Source: Anoplolepis gracilipes
Taxonomy: Eukaryota > Arthropoda > Insecta > Hymenoptera > Formicidae
Assembly: GCF_047496725.1 (NCBI RefSeq)
Contig: NC_132977.1
Span: 9,585,501-9,649,500 of the forward strand
Direction: 5' to 3'
DNA: 64,000 nt
A model generated the notes under the pieces. The model was not told the DNA's origin. It searched no databases and worked only from the letters and a program-made list of their open reading frames with translations. Positions 43,701-53,200 of this stretch are shown here, piece by piece (the stretch's first letter is position 1; each line of letters starts with the position of its first letter). Both the position numbers and the translations under genes were made by a program.

Positions 43701-46379
43701 AAAACGAAATAGAATATTAGTTACCTACGCTTCGTTGATCAAGTGTTATTTAATTCACGCGCCAAATTAATTAAAGTGTTTTGGAAAAATTTTATCAGGA
43801 ATTATCCGTTTTTTCTCTGAAAGCTCAGAGATATTCAGTAAAAGGTTATGAACAAAATTCGTGGGTGAAACTCTCGAATTGTTAAGCACCATTAATAGAC
43901 GAAGCGAAGCCGAAATTGCATGGAAACCAGGGGATTGAAGGCACGGAGAGGAGAATAGACAAAATGGATTAGAACTGCCTGTTTTGTCGGGAATGACATT
44001 AATTCGCTTTCCTTTATCCTTTCCCTATGATCGTTTGTGATTGCGATTAAAGGCTTAAATGTCGTTACTTAATGATTGCGCGAACAATGCGCATTAGAGG
44101 AATCTGGGGAGGAAATGAGTGATCGAGTTTCGCAGAGCTATTGTCAAAAAACTTAACGCAAAAAATTTTCACAATTTGACATGTTCTTTTCAAAAATCAT
44201 ACTTTTTTCGAAATGCAAATTTAATTTACATGTTGAAATTTTTATTAATTAAATATAATTCATAATTATATAATTTCGATCAATTTGTTTGTTAATATAG
44301 AATAATTTGCTAGATTATTTTATTTTGTTTTTTAATTAATTCAACAATTTTTTTAATGCAAACTCCCACGTGCTAATATTTTCAATATAAATTTAGCAAA
44401 CCATTTTGTTCAAAAGTAAATAAGTGTGTAATATGTTTTATGTGGCATTATGTCATTAAACGGATTACGAATGCGAGATTAAATGAAAAGGGAAAAACTC
44501 GCAGTACAATTCACGTCACGAAAGGGGAAAAGGATAAGCCTTTCGAAAGGAAGAGAAGGAAACTTCCTTCGCAGCTTAACGAATCTCTGTAATTTAAATC
44601 CTGCCGTGCATCTCGCCGAGGTTAACTTGCCTTGCGAGTATTTTTACCACGCTTTTTCTTCTCGACCTTCCTTCGTTATTAGTGTTTTTTCTTTTTTCTT
44701 CGAATCGAAGTAAAATAAGCTCTCGATGTATATCGTAGCGAGGTTTTTTTCTTTCGCATTTTCCAGCCACGTCTTATTAAGATAAAAAGAGAGAGATAGA
44801 GATTCCTTTTTGTATCTTTTTTATTTCTCTTTATCTCGATTAGCGGATTTCCGAGTATCGTTTCTTTCTTCTCAAGAATCCAATGGAGAGATAAACTGTG
44901 CGCACTGTGCTTCCACAAATTATGCTCTTATTTCTCTTAAGTGCCATGAAATTCGTTAAATCGAACTTGTAAAATCTTATAAATCTGTATAAATGAATCT
45001 GTCATAAATATCAGCTTTGAAATTAACTCTCGTCGATTAATGATGAATTTTTCGATCATCGGAATCTTAATGTTCCCCGAACGAGTGTCAAATCAGCTAT
45101 GAATGATGGCATCGCTGTGTATTTTGGTACACCCTCTTGAACCTCTCCGAGGTAACCTTTAAACTTTGTGAAAGCATGGTTTTGCAAATTGAGATCTTTC
45201 GGGTATGTGAGATAGAATTCCGGATATCTTTCACATCAACGAGACATGAATGTAAAAGAAAAATATGTAAATTTAATTCATATCTGCGCTTTTAACGAAG
45301 TAAAGTATATTAAATCTTTATTAAAGCTCTATTAATTATGTTTGTTTATAGCAAATAAAATGCAAGAATGGAAAACAGTCGCTAAACTATTATTACGCTC
45401 GTATATTTAAAAAACTTTCAACTCGCGGAACAGAATAATAATTTTATTCGATAGGAAGTCTATTCACGAAACTTGGCAACAAAAGCTCTCGATAAATCGA
45501 CATATTTAACAATGTCGAACGCTGATAAATTGCGGTACGACATTTCTTTAACTCGCATGACGGCGCATAAATCAAAATAGACATCAAATTGATAAACCAC
45601 CGATTGTATGCGGGCACGCAGGTGCATCGAGATTATTATTGCAATTGCGTTATGCCCTGATATACATAGTTACCTTTAGCCTCTAGTTCGATGCAGAAAT
45701 AATTTTCTTTTATATTTTATCAAATTTTTTTTTCTATAATAGATAATTATCAGAAAAATAAAGAAACCCAACTATTTTGATATTCAATCTAAATTTGTCG
45801 AAGTAATTTTTCTGTTATTTTTTTTGTGCACCTTCATTAAGAGAGGATCTATGCAGCTAGAAATTAATATTTCTCGCGGTTGTCGAATACAAAGCGGCTT
45901 TTCATCGCGCGTGTCGACACAAAATGAGAGGAAAAGGAAAACGCGCACGTTGTTGATGAAAAGCGTGAAAACGCTCCGACTATCCTCCACTCCCATTGGT
46001 CTCTATCTATATACTTGTCTCCCAACGCGGTTTCCCGCCGTATAATTGGACAAACATAGCTAATATTTATGTAACAGTTACCCGGCACACAACACGAATC
46101 ATTGTTGCCGCATTACGCACGGTTGCACACAACATAAAAAAAAAAAAAAAAAAAAAAAAACAGGTATAAATTCTGCAGATTCGCCTCGTGGCCAAGATCG
46201 TCATAAAATAGTGCTTGGAAAGTAGTTCAATTCAAGAGTGCCTGCATTCTGCAGTCAGGTCAGGTACCAGCGCGAGGAAACTGCACGAACGAATTGAACG
46301 AAGTTGACGTGACGTCAGCGTGACGACAAATGAAATTACCGTAAATCGTGAGATTATAATAGGATCATATAATTCTTTG

Positions 46380-46414
<35 letters not shown>

Positions 46415-47142
46415 CCGCCGAACGCGTTTTATGACGCACGTACAGGAGAAGTAATTTGATCATTAAATGTTAATTGGAAAATATTTCAGAGAATATTCTT
46501 TTCAAAGTGTAAATATATTATTTTCAAAAGATACACAAAACAGGAGCACCAACGAAAGAGTTTGTCTTTGAAAATCAATGAATAAAATGTTGATGCTTTA
46601 AAAAATTTTTCTTTGCATAATTTTTTTCTTAATATCGAGAAAGTAAATTTTCTAAATATAATTAACTTTTAGTCCATACTGTTGTTTTTGGCATCTTTTA
46701 ACCGTACAAGTGGGTCGGCATATATTCGATAAGTTTTATTAATATGTAAAAAATATGTTTAAAAAAAATCTGAAAAGATTTATATACCTTCATTGATTCT
46801 TCTAAATAAAGACTAAAATAATAAATTTAAAAAATAATTTGCTTAAATATTGTTTTACGATTATTCAGTTTTAAGAAATTGACGCTGTTAGAAAAATCAC
46901 GAGCAAAAATAACCCATCAGTATGGAATAAGGCTTCAGTATTTGTTCATATAACATTTGTGGTTTTGTCATAATAATTGTATGCAAACAAGATAAATTTA
47001 ATGCAAACAGGTAAATAAAAAAGGAGGACTCACCATTTCCTGTCGCCATGATGTTTCCCAGCAATCTACTTAAGGTTTTCCCACTCTCTTCCGGCGTAAC
47101 CGACCCCGACGCACCGGTTTCCGGTTGCGTCATTACATTCAT
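4252..47142 (-). CDS. Rim: Rim (Rab3-interacting molecule), N-terminal part of the gene, nine exons found
   Basis: RIM is a presynaptic active-zone scaffold. In characterised animals it binds Rab3-GTP and Munc13 through its N-terminal region, calcium channels and RIM-BP through its PDZ and proline-rich regions, and ends in C2 domains. Nine minus-strand exons with GT/AG borders give 503 codons' worth of sequence. Visible parts, numbered from the ATG at 47142, are a zinc finger with Cys pairs at residues 77/80, 93/96, 101/104 and 121/124, the motif WRCSVCRRK, the block RRHSDVSPASLKELEK at about 185-200, a basic linker, and KRRVKLRRDPVMDKGHR just before the expected PDZ domain. All neighbouring exons join in phase except 29765/25114, where a small exon is missing. 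The PDZ core and C2 domains lie outside the window. Family assignment rests on the zinc finger plus the order of linker and PDZ lead-in, recognised by eye. Coordinates span the introns. Confidence 0.86.
5451..5476. repeat. Poly-A run (26 nt)
   Basis: Homopolymer A run in intron sequence. Confidence 0.95.
6329..6364. repeat. CT microsatellite
   Basis: Eighteen CT units, followed by imperfect CT/TTTC sequence to about 6388. Confidence 0.95.
8800..8975 (-). CDS. Rim: Rim exon: linker ahead of the PDZ domain
   Basis: The exon is 176 nt with acceptor catgttatttcag|ACCTG and donor GATCTTG|gtaaga. TT from the previous exon plus A gives Leu, then PDINAIRALTSAQPGAVKGA, PPTAVSRVAAEERELPRQGS and LVDGEGIKIVIHDVDSDL. 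It ends one base into a codon. RQGS again fits a basophilic kinase site, and IKIVIHDVDSDL looks like a short beta-prone, acidic segment. The preceding intron is about 11.8 kb and the following one about 4.5 kb. Phase agreement on both sides supports this as constitutive coding sequence, although cassette exons in the long introns cannot be excluded. Confidence 0.86.
12329..12354. repeat. Poly-T run (26 nt)
   Basis: Homopolymer T run flanked on both sides by ttaattgta (12318-12326 and 12357-12365), an arrangement that could be a short duplication around an inserted tail. Confidence 0.9.
13987..14058. repeat. Compound GA/GT microsatellite
   Basis: A GA run (13987-14019) passes directly into a GT run (14019-14058) with no spacer. 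Confidence 0.95.
14308..14335. repeat. Poly-T run (28 nt)
   Basis: Homopolymer T run in intron sequence. Confidence 0.95.
15855..15879. repeat. Poly-A run (25 nt)
   Basis: Homopolymer A run, followed by gaaaaag. Confidence 0.95.
17746..17772. repeat. Small AT hairpin
   Basis: A perfect 12-bp stem (ataattataatg with its complement) around a 3-nt loop. It is too AT-rich and short to call a microRNA precursor. Confidence 0.6.
18577..19093. repeat. Diverged long foldback element (about 517 bp)
   Basis: The two halves are imperfect reverse complements with arms of roughly 220 nt. Matching blocks, read on the left arm and on the complement of the right arm, include aaatagatgaattt, ttattttct.gatatatctc, and caaaaaat.ttttatac followed by aagtttt. 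The outer ends gaaaattctaattttaatg and its partner near 19075-19093 also pair. The centre is AT-rich. The structure resembles an old foldback or MITE copy. No coding capacity and no clear target-site duplication were seen. Confidence 0.75.
20797..21004 (-). CDS. Rim: Rim exon: RRSS and proline-rich linker
   Basis: The exon is 208 nt with a strong acceptor (tgcttcctcgcag|GCGC) and donor (CCAATT|gtaagt). The incoming phase 1 base gives G+GC = Gly and the outgoing phase is 2. It reads AREPEERPVTRRSSFRAVKP, then VMPYEVAADDEKMIKLDSS, the Ala/Pro-rich TAPAVAPPAVPQPVLVP and DEERRNRRRGSQL. The stretch is disordered by composition. The PxxP-rich part could be an SH3 or RIM-BP ligand, but that is speculation. 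RRSS and RRGS continue the R-R-x-S series seen in upstream exons. Confidence 0.87.
21005..24063 (-). other. Rim intron (about 3.1 kb)
   Basis: The intron has GT/AG ends and joins two phase-matched exons. It holds an A run (21131-21150) and a GA tract next to a G run (about 22505-22545). Several short open frames on both strands around 22050-23270 have no recognisable product and are treated as chance. Confidence 0.55.
22505..22545. repeat. GA tract beside a G run
   Basis: A GA microsatellite (about 22505-22525) is followed within a few bases by a run of about ten G. Confidence 0.85.
24064..24372 (-). CDS. Rim: Rim exon: polybasic and Ala-rich linker
   Basis: At 309 nt this is the largest exon in the window. 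It enters in phase 1 and leaves in phase 1 through the donor CACAGG|gtgcgt. It reads AMEQEGVDLDDEEERRRRAR, then RGGGTVRRKSRVTRQRSYDD, an Ala/Gly stretch, LPRRASAYDVYAAPG and a final AIAAAQQRASISAQ. An acidic run is followed immediately by a polybasic run. RRKS, RQRS and RRAS fit basophilic kinase sites. The acceptor is unusual (gataaag|CAATGG), with A instead of C/T before AG. Alternative AGs 8 and 11 nt downstream would break the frame, so the AAG site is preferred. Confidence 0.87.
24373..24967 (-). other. Rim intron (595 nt)
   Basis: This is the shortest intron of the gene. Its donor is GCG|gtaaga and its acceptor is the unusual gataaag. The content is AT-rich with no repeat or ORF of note. 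Confidence 0.65.
24968..25114 (-). CDS. Rim: Rim exon: charged linker
   Basis: The exon is 147 nt with acceptor cgaaaggttgcag|GGGAG and donor CAGGCG|gtaaga. Read from phase 1 it gives ERQREELRWERDLDRKSKSR, then GGSPDRHQASDRGRATSPQR and VVVPAQTG. The first half is strongly charged and probably helical, the second Ser/Arg-rich. It leaves one base (G), which with CA of the next exon gives Ala. A second frame (GSARGRSSDG...) is also open, but it fails to join the next exon without stops, so the charged frame was chosen. Only 595 nt of intron separate it from the next exon, the shortest intron in the gene. Confidence 0.85.
25829..25848. repeat. GA microsatellite
   Basis: Ten GA units. On the minus strand they make a CT-rich tract that resembles a splice pyrimidine tract. 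Confidence 0.85.
26108..26138 (-). CDS. Possible missing Rim microexon (weak candidate)
   Basis: The exon ending at 29765 leaves phase 0, while the exon at 24968-25114 is only sensible when entered in phase 1. At this position a strong donor (CACCCG|gtaggtag) closes a 31-nt stretch that reads SEIEPLTYPP plus one base, exactly phase 0 to phase 1. The acceptor used (gctcgtaag|AGC) has AAG and almost no pyrimidine tract. An alternative acceptor (gcgtgacag, giving 26108-26149) has a better AG but the wrong phase. This is the best of several small candidates examined in the 4.65-kb gap and may well be false. Confidence 0.15.
28259..28282. repeat. Poly-T run (24 nt)
   Basis: Homopolymer T run in the region that should contain the missing Rim exon. 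Confidence 0.95.
29765..30016 (-). CDS. Rim: Rim exon: last Cys pair of the zinc finger and RRHSD linker
   Basis: This 252-nt exon is phase 0 at both ends, with acceptor cgaaaaatgttatag|TCTTCC and donor GAGAAG|gtaagc. It opens with SSWRCSVCRRKIASRDQP, supplying the fourth Cys pair (residues 121/124) and the W-x-C-x-x-C-R-R-K end typical of this finger family. It then runs TQESTDSLLDVPVLEALQRR, HSDARLG, a Gly/Pro-rich stretch, and RSPEIRRHSDVSPASLKELEK, which spans residues 180-200. Two RRHSD motifs fit basophilic kinase consensus sites (R-R-x-S). The exon ends in phase 0, but the next exon found needs phase 1, so an exon is missing after it. Confidence 0.92.
30191..30240 (+). repeat. Direct repeat copy 1 (50 nt)
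   Basis: Starts tatttataatagtaaaattc and ends cataaaagcaaagttattct. It matches the copy at 30700-30749 at about 45 of 50 positions. A shorter piece (tatttataatagtaaa) also occurs just before it, near 30158. Confidence 0.85.
30700..30749 (+). repeat. Direct repeat copy 2 (50 nt)
   Basis: Second copy of the repeat at 30191-30240, differing at about five positions. Both lie in the intron that splits the zinc finger. Confidence 0.85.
32334..32493 (-). CDS. Rim: Rim exon: first three Cys pairs of the FYVE-like zinc finger
   Basis: The exon is 160 nt with acceptor gatgttccag|GAAGTC and donor GATCCA|gtgagt. It starts in phase 2 and ends in phase 0. After the linker SKSETSGKTSSGDD it encodes CRVCRKSFGPEEVSRT, then CCECQHKVCEDCASYS. 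This gives CX2C-X12-CX2C-X4-CX2C, the first six ligands of two cross-braced zinc sites. The last pair is on the next exon. In RIM and related Rab effectors this finger lies in the N-terminal Rab3/Munc13-binding region. The acceptor has a poor pyrimidine tract, but a branch-point-like ctaat precedes it. The Cys spacing and the exact phase match to the following exon make the call secure. Confidence 0.9.
32494..34694 (-). other. Rim intron (about 2.2 kb)
   Basis: AT-rich intron with GT/AG ends and in-phase neighbours. No exon, long repeat or structured element was recognised. Confidence 0.6.
34695..34773 (-). CDS. Rim: Rim exon: linker before the zinc finger
   Basis: This is a 79-nt exon with a strong acceptor (ttctctcttttcag|TCGCG) and donor (AAATC|gtaagt). 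It enters in phase 1 and leaves in phase 2, and reads AKPAKVTPVEDIQPKEESS then TIESLKS. The sequence is low complexity, acidic and Ser/Thr-rich, with no recognisable domain. The phase fits both neighbours: G+TC gives Val at the start and TC+G gives Ser at the end. That agreement is the main evidence that this short stretch is coding. It places a charged linker directly ahead of the zinc finger. Confidence 0.8.
35492..35514. repeat. Poly-T run (23 nt)
   Basis: Homopolymer T run. A second, interrupted T run follows at about 35604-35623. Confidence 0.95.
37737..37782. repeat. AT microsatellite
   Basis: Almost pure TA repeats with a single tg interruption, followed by further near-repeats (atagtatatagtatat) to about 37815. 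Confidence 0.9.
39912..40089. repeat. Near-perfect inverted repeat, 81-bp arms, 16-nt loop
   Basis: The left arm 39912-39992 and right arm 40009-40089 are reverse complements with a single mismatch (gctcacta against tagagagc). Arms start aatttgcatgtttgctc and end at the loop with taatacggtaca. The arms contain a CpG-rich block (acgcgcgata). No ORF lies inside. It could be a foldback or MITE-type element, or a snapback duplication. No clear target-site duplication was found at its ends. Transcribed within the Rim intron it would form a long RNA hairpin. Confidence 0.9.
46136..46160. repeat. Poly-A run (25 nt)
   Basis: Homopolymer A run, followed by caggtataaat. Confidence 0.95.
46382..46412. 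repeat. AT microsatellite
   Basis: Pure TA dinucleotide run. Confidence 0.9.
47034..47142 (-). CDS. Rim: Rim exon: N-terminal linker, first secure coding exon
   Basis: The exon is 109 nt with acceptor ttatcttgcag|ATG and donor AATG|gtgagt. It reads MNVMTQPETGASGSVTPEES followed by GKTLSRLLGNIMATGN and ends in phase 1. It joins the next exon with a Val codon split across the intron (G+TC). The exon opens exactly on an ATG after the acceptor, so translation may start here (residue 1 or 4) or come in from an exon further upstream. A candidate 66-nt exon at 58017-58082 joins in frame. The segment KTLSRLLGNIM could form a short amphipathic helix. I do not see the acidic Rab3-binding helix that precedes the zinc finger in vertebrate RIMs, so it may be on another upstream exon or be diverged. 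Confidence 0.75.
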
Positions 47143-47364
47143 CTGCAAGATAAATAATATTTTGTTGTTTTATTTGAAAGTCATCTTAAATAAAATTAAT
47201 AATCCTCATAGTTATCATAAATTACTAATCGGACATATATTAACTAATATATATCTCACATCGCTCTTAAATAGTATTATTTTTAAATAGCATTATTATT
47301 TAATAGTATTTAAATATTCATAAAGTTTGCATAAAATCTGTAAATATAGATGGATGGCAGATTA

Positions 47365-47368
<4 letters not shown>

Positions 47369-47396
<28 letters not shown>
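47369..47396. repeat. AT microsatellite
   Basis: Pure TA dinucleotide run about 230 nt upstream (in Rim sense) of the first secure exon's acceptor. Confidence 0.9.
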
Positions 47397-47399
<3 letters not shown>

Positions 47400-48854
47400 A
47401 ATTATTTTCTAATGTAGAATTAAAGAATTTGTAAAATGTAAATTTAGAGAACGTCTAATTGACAAATCACGATTATAATATAAACTTATCAAATGATATG
47501 TTTGTTGAGAAGCGCTAACAATGGCCTAATAATACAAAACGATATTTAAACATGAATTTCAATATTTGCATTTACTTGGATATCCTTGACCCGATAAACG
47601 TATATATTAATTAATATCTGTCCCGCAGATCTCTCCCCCGCAGGCTCTGTGTTTCAACAGTGACATCGTCAAACTCCGTCAACATGATTATACAAAGAGA
47701 AACCGTCTAGAAGCAACTCAAAAGGGAGTCGGGAGTTAAATACTTTTCGCCGTAAGCGAAAATTCTTACCGAGTACTAAAATTTAGGCTAAATATGCGAT
47801 TCTTTGGTTTACGTTTCAGAGCGCTATATTACAGTACTTCATAAGAATTATCGCCGTGGGGTTAAACCTTGCGAACCTCGGAGATTTTAATCAAGAGTCA
47901 TCGTAGGTCCTCTTCTGTCGACGGAATGGCAAGAATTCTCGCAGGCCTACGTGCGCATTATTTTATGCAAAACGCGCGAGTTAATGAATGGGGATAAAGT
48001 TTTATTCATTTTATCATTTCGACATCTTGTAAGTTTTATATTTTAATATTTGACACATCGATTTACATTTTCAATAATTAACAATATATATTATATAACA
48101 GAGAATATCTTTTTCACAATTGTTTGCAATTTATCATACAATCTAAGAAGATGTTTAAAAAAGCTGTTTTCAGTCATATAGCATCGCAATGATTTTACGA
48201 TGATAAAATTAATGATTTAATTGCTAAAATATGTTAAATATTTGTTTAATAATTATCGAAGTTATGAAAATAATATTTAGTTCTTGGACAATATTATTCT
48301 TCTTATTTTATTTATATTTTCTAAATTTTATACCCAATAAATTTTACATTACATTTACAAGAATTTACAATAATTATTCGATAATTCTTATATTAACGTA
48401 ATATTGTGTCAAGATATAAAGCAAATTCAATAAATTGTATAATACAATATAAAATATATAAATCTTGTTATAGGATGTGTGACAATTTTAGACACACAAA
48501 GAGGATGATCGATTATATTTTGTTCTCTTTTTGCTTTTTTTTTTTAAACAAGATTTAGGAAAACTAGTTTTGTGTTCCGTGCTATTCGTAGAACAAATCC
48601 AAAGACACTGCATGAAACGGGCAAATTCAATTTTCTCACCCTCTTATTTCGAAAACAAGAAGACTCCAGCATTTATTTTCCGGAAAACTTCTAGTCCGCC
48701 AACATTATATACTTTTCCCAGAGCTTTGATATGGCCGCGATGACCTTTGAAGTATAGGATGATGATAAATATCTTTGCAAAAATACAAGCGAGTCCCATG
48801 CGAAAGCCAATCTCGTAATCGAGATGTAAATTGCATCGCATCTGGCCGATTGGC

Positions 48855-48857
<3 letters not shown>

Positions 48858-48896
<39 letters not shown>
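48858..48896. repeat. CT microsatellite
   Basis: About nineteen uninterrupted TC/CT units, followed by tttctctct. Confidence 0.95.
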
Positions 48897-48904
<8 letters not shown>

Positions 48905-50150
48905 AACTTCATTTTCTATCAAACTCAGCTTTCTGTTTGTGATACGTTACTCCTCTTGTTCGAGGTACTCGCTGCCTCCGTTGTTCGTCTCTATTCTACA
49001 TCTGTACATACTTGCTTTATAAACAAGCTATATTATTTGACGTGTTGAGCATGGCATAATGCCGAGCCCCTTGTTCCTGGACCGATTCCAGCGGTCGAAA
49101 ACAGCTCCTGTGATTTGATCCGAGTTACCGTTGATGAAATGCGCGGCAATGCGAATATATATATATATATATCTACATATCGGGAATATTAAACGCGCGA
49201 CTGGCTGCGCGTGGTTTCTCCATCCTCGTTTTCCTGCCTGCGCGCGTCATTTTGCAGATCAGCGCAATCATCGAGTCCGACGTGCATTTGATTACATCGT
49301 GTATAATTTGCGATGGCCACCGTTGATTTTATGATAATAAGATAATAAATATCGAATCACACTATATTATAAACAAATTTCTTGATCGAACTGCGGATTA
49401 GAATATCGAAAAACGAAGATAGATTCCGAATGCATCTAATATATTTGACACCCTGGATATATTTAATCACTCCGATTGTCAATAAATTTGTTCTTGAAAT
49501 ATTGAATTCACTTTCACGTCGCTCATGCATCGCACAATTAGATTATATGCATTATAAATGATTGAAGTTACACGCGTGTGCTGTCCCACGCGTGTGCTAT
49601 TCAAATTGCTATTGCGATTGTTGTATTGTATACAAAGAGCCTTACTATCAAAAGTATCGATAACGAAATTACATCAAAAGTCGAGTAAATTGCAAAGAGA
49701 TTAATATGTGTTTAATTTTACGACTCTTAGCTTTGCCAATTAATTTATAATTACACGCACGAATGATATACTCACGTTGAAATACTCACATTTACATTTC
49801 CCGCGAGTTGTCGAACAGAGACCGTATTACCGATAACACGTGTCGCATTTTGCAAACTTTATGACACGCGCAACCGAAGTTCCGAGTTTGTGCAATCATT
49901 TAAATTTACCATTTAAATTTAATCGGCAATATTCTCTGTCCTGCCATGATTTATGGTACTTGAGAGAAAAAAAAATAAAACATATTTGTCTGGAGGACCT
50001 CGTGAAAATATGGATTCTTGTAAATTACAATAATCATCATTCCATGAGTATTATCGATGATGACAGTAATCGTAAAATTGCGAATTATTCATATTTTTAA
50101 CTCTTAATACTTTTTCATGAAACATGTCTCATTTATTTGATATGATTTTT

Positions 50151-50154
<4 letters not shown>

Positions 50155-50201
<47 letters not shown>
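50155..50201. repeat. AT microsatellite
   Basis: Pure TA run of about 47 nt, the longest of its type here. Confidence 0.95.
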
Positions 50202-50204
<3 letters not shown>

Positions 50205-53200
50205 AGAATAAATGATTATTTCAGAAAGTACTATTAAAAAGCAATATAAATATTTCCACGATTTAAGAAATTAAATTAATATCTCGTATAGTTCCTAGCG
50301 TCTAACGTGTAGCTAAACGAAACCGTCGGCACGAATAGAAAGGACAGTCGACAATTTTTGCACGTATAACGTGTGTAACTTACGACACTGAGAGAAGTAT
50401 AATCGCATGATAGATGAAAATGGTGGTGTGCCCATGTTTGCGTAGGTACTCGCGGAAACTGTCGTGCTCGCCCGCTTTCTGTCTTATCGGTCACTACGGT
50501 CATGATAAATAATCATATCTAGTTGAAAGCATGCGAAAGGGAAATCCGCAATGTGAGAAAAAGTGGGAATAAAAAAAAAGAAAAAAAAACTATGCATACA
50601 GTATCGGGAATTAAATTTTCTCGTCACGACTGGGTAGTACGCGCTTAAATTGAAGTAAATTAAGCATGTATTCACACACATTCACGAAATTAAGGCCAAT
50701 GTTTACTAGAAGTAAAAGGAAGGACACGCTTTACAGAGATGTAGAGATCTTTATTGGAAGTATTTTATTTTATTGCAAACTAATAAATCGTGCATTTAAA
50801 TCAGGAAATCATCGACAGCATGATTTTTATTTCATGTCACAATAAAATTTATCTTAAATCAATTAAAATGTTTTAAAATTTTTATATTTAGGATAAATCT
50901 AATAAAAAATACAAATACTTTTATTGTGTCCACTAATCGCCAAGCTTTATGATACCCATTAAAACTAGATAAATATTTATCAAAAGATATGTTACTCTCA
51001 TTTTTAATTTTTTTGACAAATATTTTAAAGATAATATGTTATACAGGCCATGATATTTTACATTATATACGAAACAAAATTTTTACGTAAAAAGTGCATG
51101 AATAAAATATGATACGTAAAAGCAACTTTTTACGATTTTATCGATAAAATATATATTGGTATATAAAGCATAAAAGCTGTGACATCACAAGAAAAAACAA
51201 CCAGGATAAATGAAAGGAAAGGATAATGCTCTTCTTTCTGTAATATGCGATATTTTGTACGCCGGAATAGCAGTGATCCTTCAGATGACGAATGTGTTTA
51301 TTTTATTGAAAAATGACTTCAGGCAAGGTATGGATATATGTCATCCATAAATGTGTATTTTTCTTCGATTTATCAGAAACCTTATGTATTTAAAAAAAAA
51401 GGTTGAATCTAAAATAACTATGTCTGATAAGAGGAGCAGAAAATTTGACTCGTCGAATGCACGCAAAACTTTTCGACGCGCACTGGTACACATTTCACAA
51501 ATGCATGAAAAAGAGCTTTAAATCTGGCCTCTACGGATCGCGACAAAATTTATCCAAAAATCCGTATAATCCCCCGTAATTTTGGGATCAAAATTGGATC
51601 AATTGCAAATCTTTTTTTGCTTCTTTTATTAGCAATCATAAATTTGGAAAGAGAGAGAGAGAAAGAAAATATTACCTTAATTGTTGGAGGTTTAGCACTA
51701 ACGGGCAAAGTTTTTAAGACTGTAATAGCAAAAGTTGGTGCTCTTTTACTGGCACTACGCTTTTATCGCTATTTTTACGTGAACGCAACCATTAAATGCT
51801 TCGCCTGGTATAATAGTGCAATCTTTCCTAACTTGGAGTTTTTTAAATGGGCATTTTTCTTGAAAATACGATCTTTTTATAAGCGAGTTGAGTAAGTAAT
51901 CATGTAGTAACTTAAAATGTCGATTAAAAAAAATAACGATAATAATTTGCACTGTATGATATTTTTTTTTAGTTCTATTAAATCGTAATAAGATCGTCGT
52001 GGTTATAATTTAAGGATTCTAATTGATAAAAATAAGTTACATAATATTGCTGCATTTTACATTTTTTCGCTACTTAAAAATATATGAAGTAAACGTAAAA
52101 TATCATTTACAAAAGGTTATCTCGGCGAATTATTTGCAAATAAATGCAAATATTCGCAGCATAAATGTTCTATTTTATGTAAAAACTTTATTAACTTGAT
52201 ATAATGGAACATATACATCAGGTAAGAATATATAAATAGAAAAATAGAACGCGAAAGAATGTTACACGAATACATAAATATAATTGCGCAGAAAAAATGC
52301 ATTTTAACTAATTACTAATGTAAATAATAATATACTAAATTATAAAATAAAATATAATAAAAAATAATGAAGACGGGTATCGCGAAATTAATTAGCGTAA
52401 ATAGATTAGCCAGAAAATATATTTGCAAATAACAATTTGCGTCAGAAAGCGTGTAAAGCTATTTATAAGCAAATAACTTTGTATTCGGATAGGGGGTTAA
52501 TTCACTTGATAGCTAATGATCAAACGATAAGTTAATTAACTGTTGAATGAATTACAAGAACAAAGGTAGCGACGGCAGGTAAAGCTGTTAATGACACGAA
52601 CAGTTGCACGTCACCATCGGGCTTTTAAGCTGGTTTTGACACCTGTCGACTTATGACGGTAACCAGGGGTTCTCGCAAAGCTACAACAGAGTCACTATCA
52701 GGTTTGCACTTTCGAACTTGAGAAGCGAAATAGACCTCTCGTGATCTTTCAATTTTGCGATACATAATTTGAGCCCCTAAATGTCAGAGTGTGTTTGCGC
52801 TGAACATCGGATTGACGCGAGGCTATACGTTTGTGCGGCACGTGTCAAAGCAGAGTAATCGATTTTTATACACCTCGTAAAAAGATATCTAGGTGTAAAA
52901 AAAGAAAAATGTGTATACATATACAGAATGATTTAATGATTTTAATTGGAGCTAAAGTATTTACTTGCTTGCTTCTTCGAGACGTTTTTGAAAACAAAGT
53001 TAATTTTTAACTCCATTCTAACTTTGATGAGAAACTGTTAATATCGCGTAATTTATAATTCGACTTTTGGAAACACAGAATTGTGAAAAATATATTATAA
53101 ATAACACACCTTTCGATTGTATCTTATTAATTAATTTCATGTTGAAATTCTTTTGCACGTTTTATCGCTGTCTCACGCGGTGTAGCAACGGTTTGATAAT

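Larger units (their letters stand above)
34774..47033 (-). other. Rim intron (about 12.3 kb)
   Basis: This long intron separates the first secure coding exon from the rest. It contains a T run (35492-35514), an AT microsatellite (37737-37782), a short 7-bp tandem array near 39025-39048, the near-perfect 81-bp inverted repeat (39912-40089), an A run (46136-46160) and an AT run (46382-46412). Open frames such as those at 41092-41442 and 42667-42981 have no recognisable product and no codon-like character. Confidence 0.55.
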
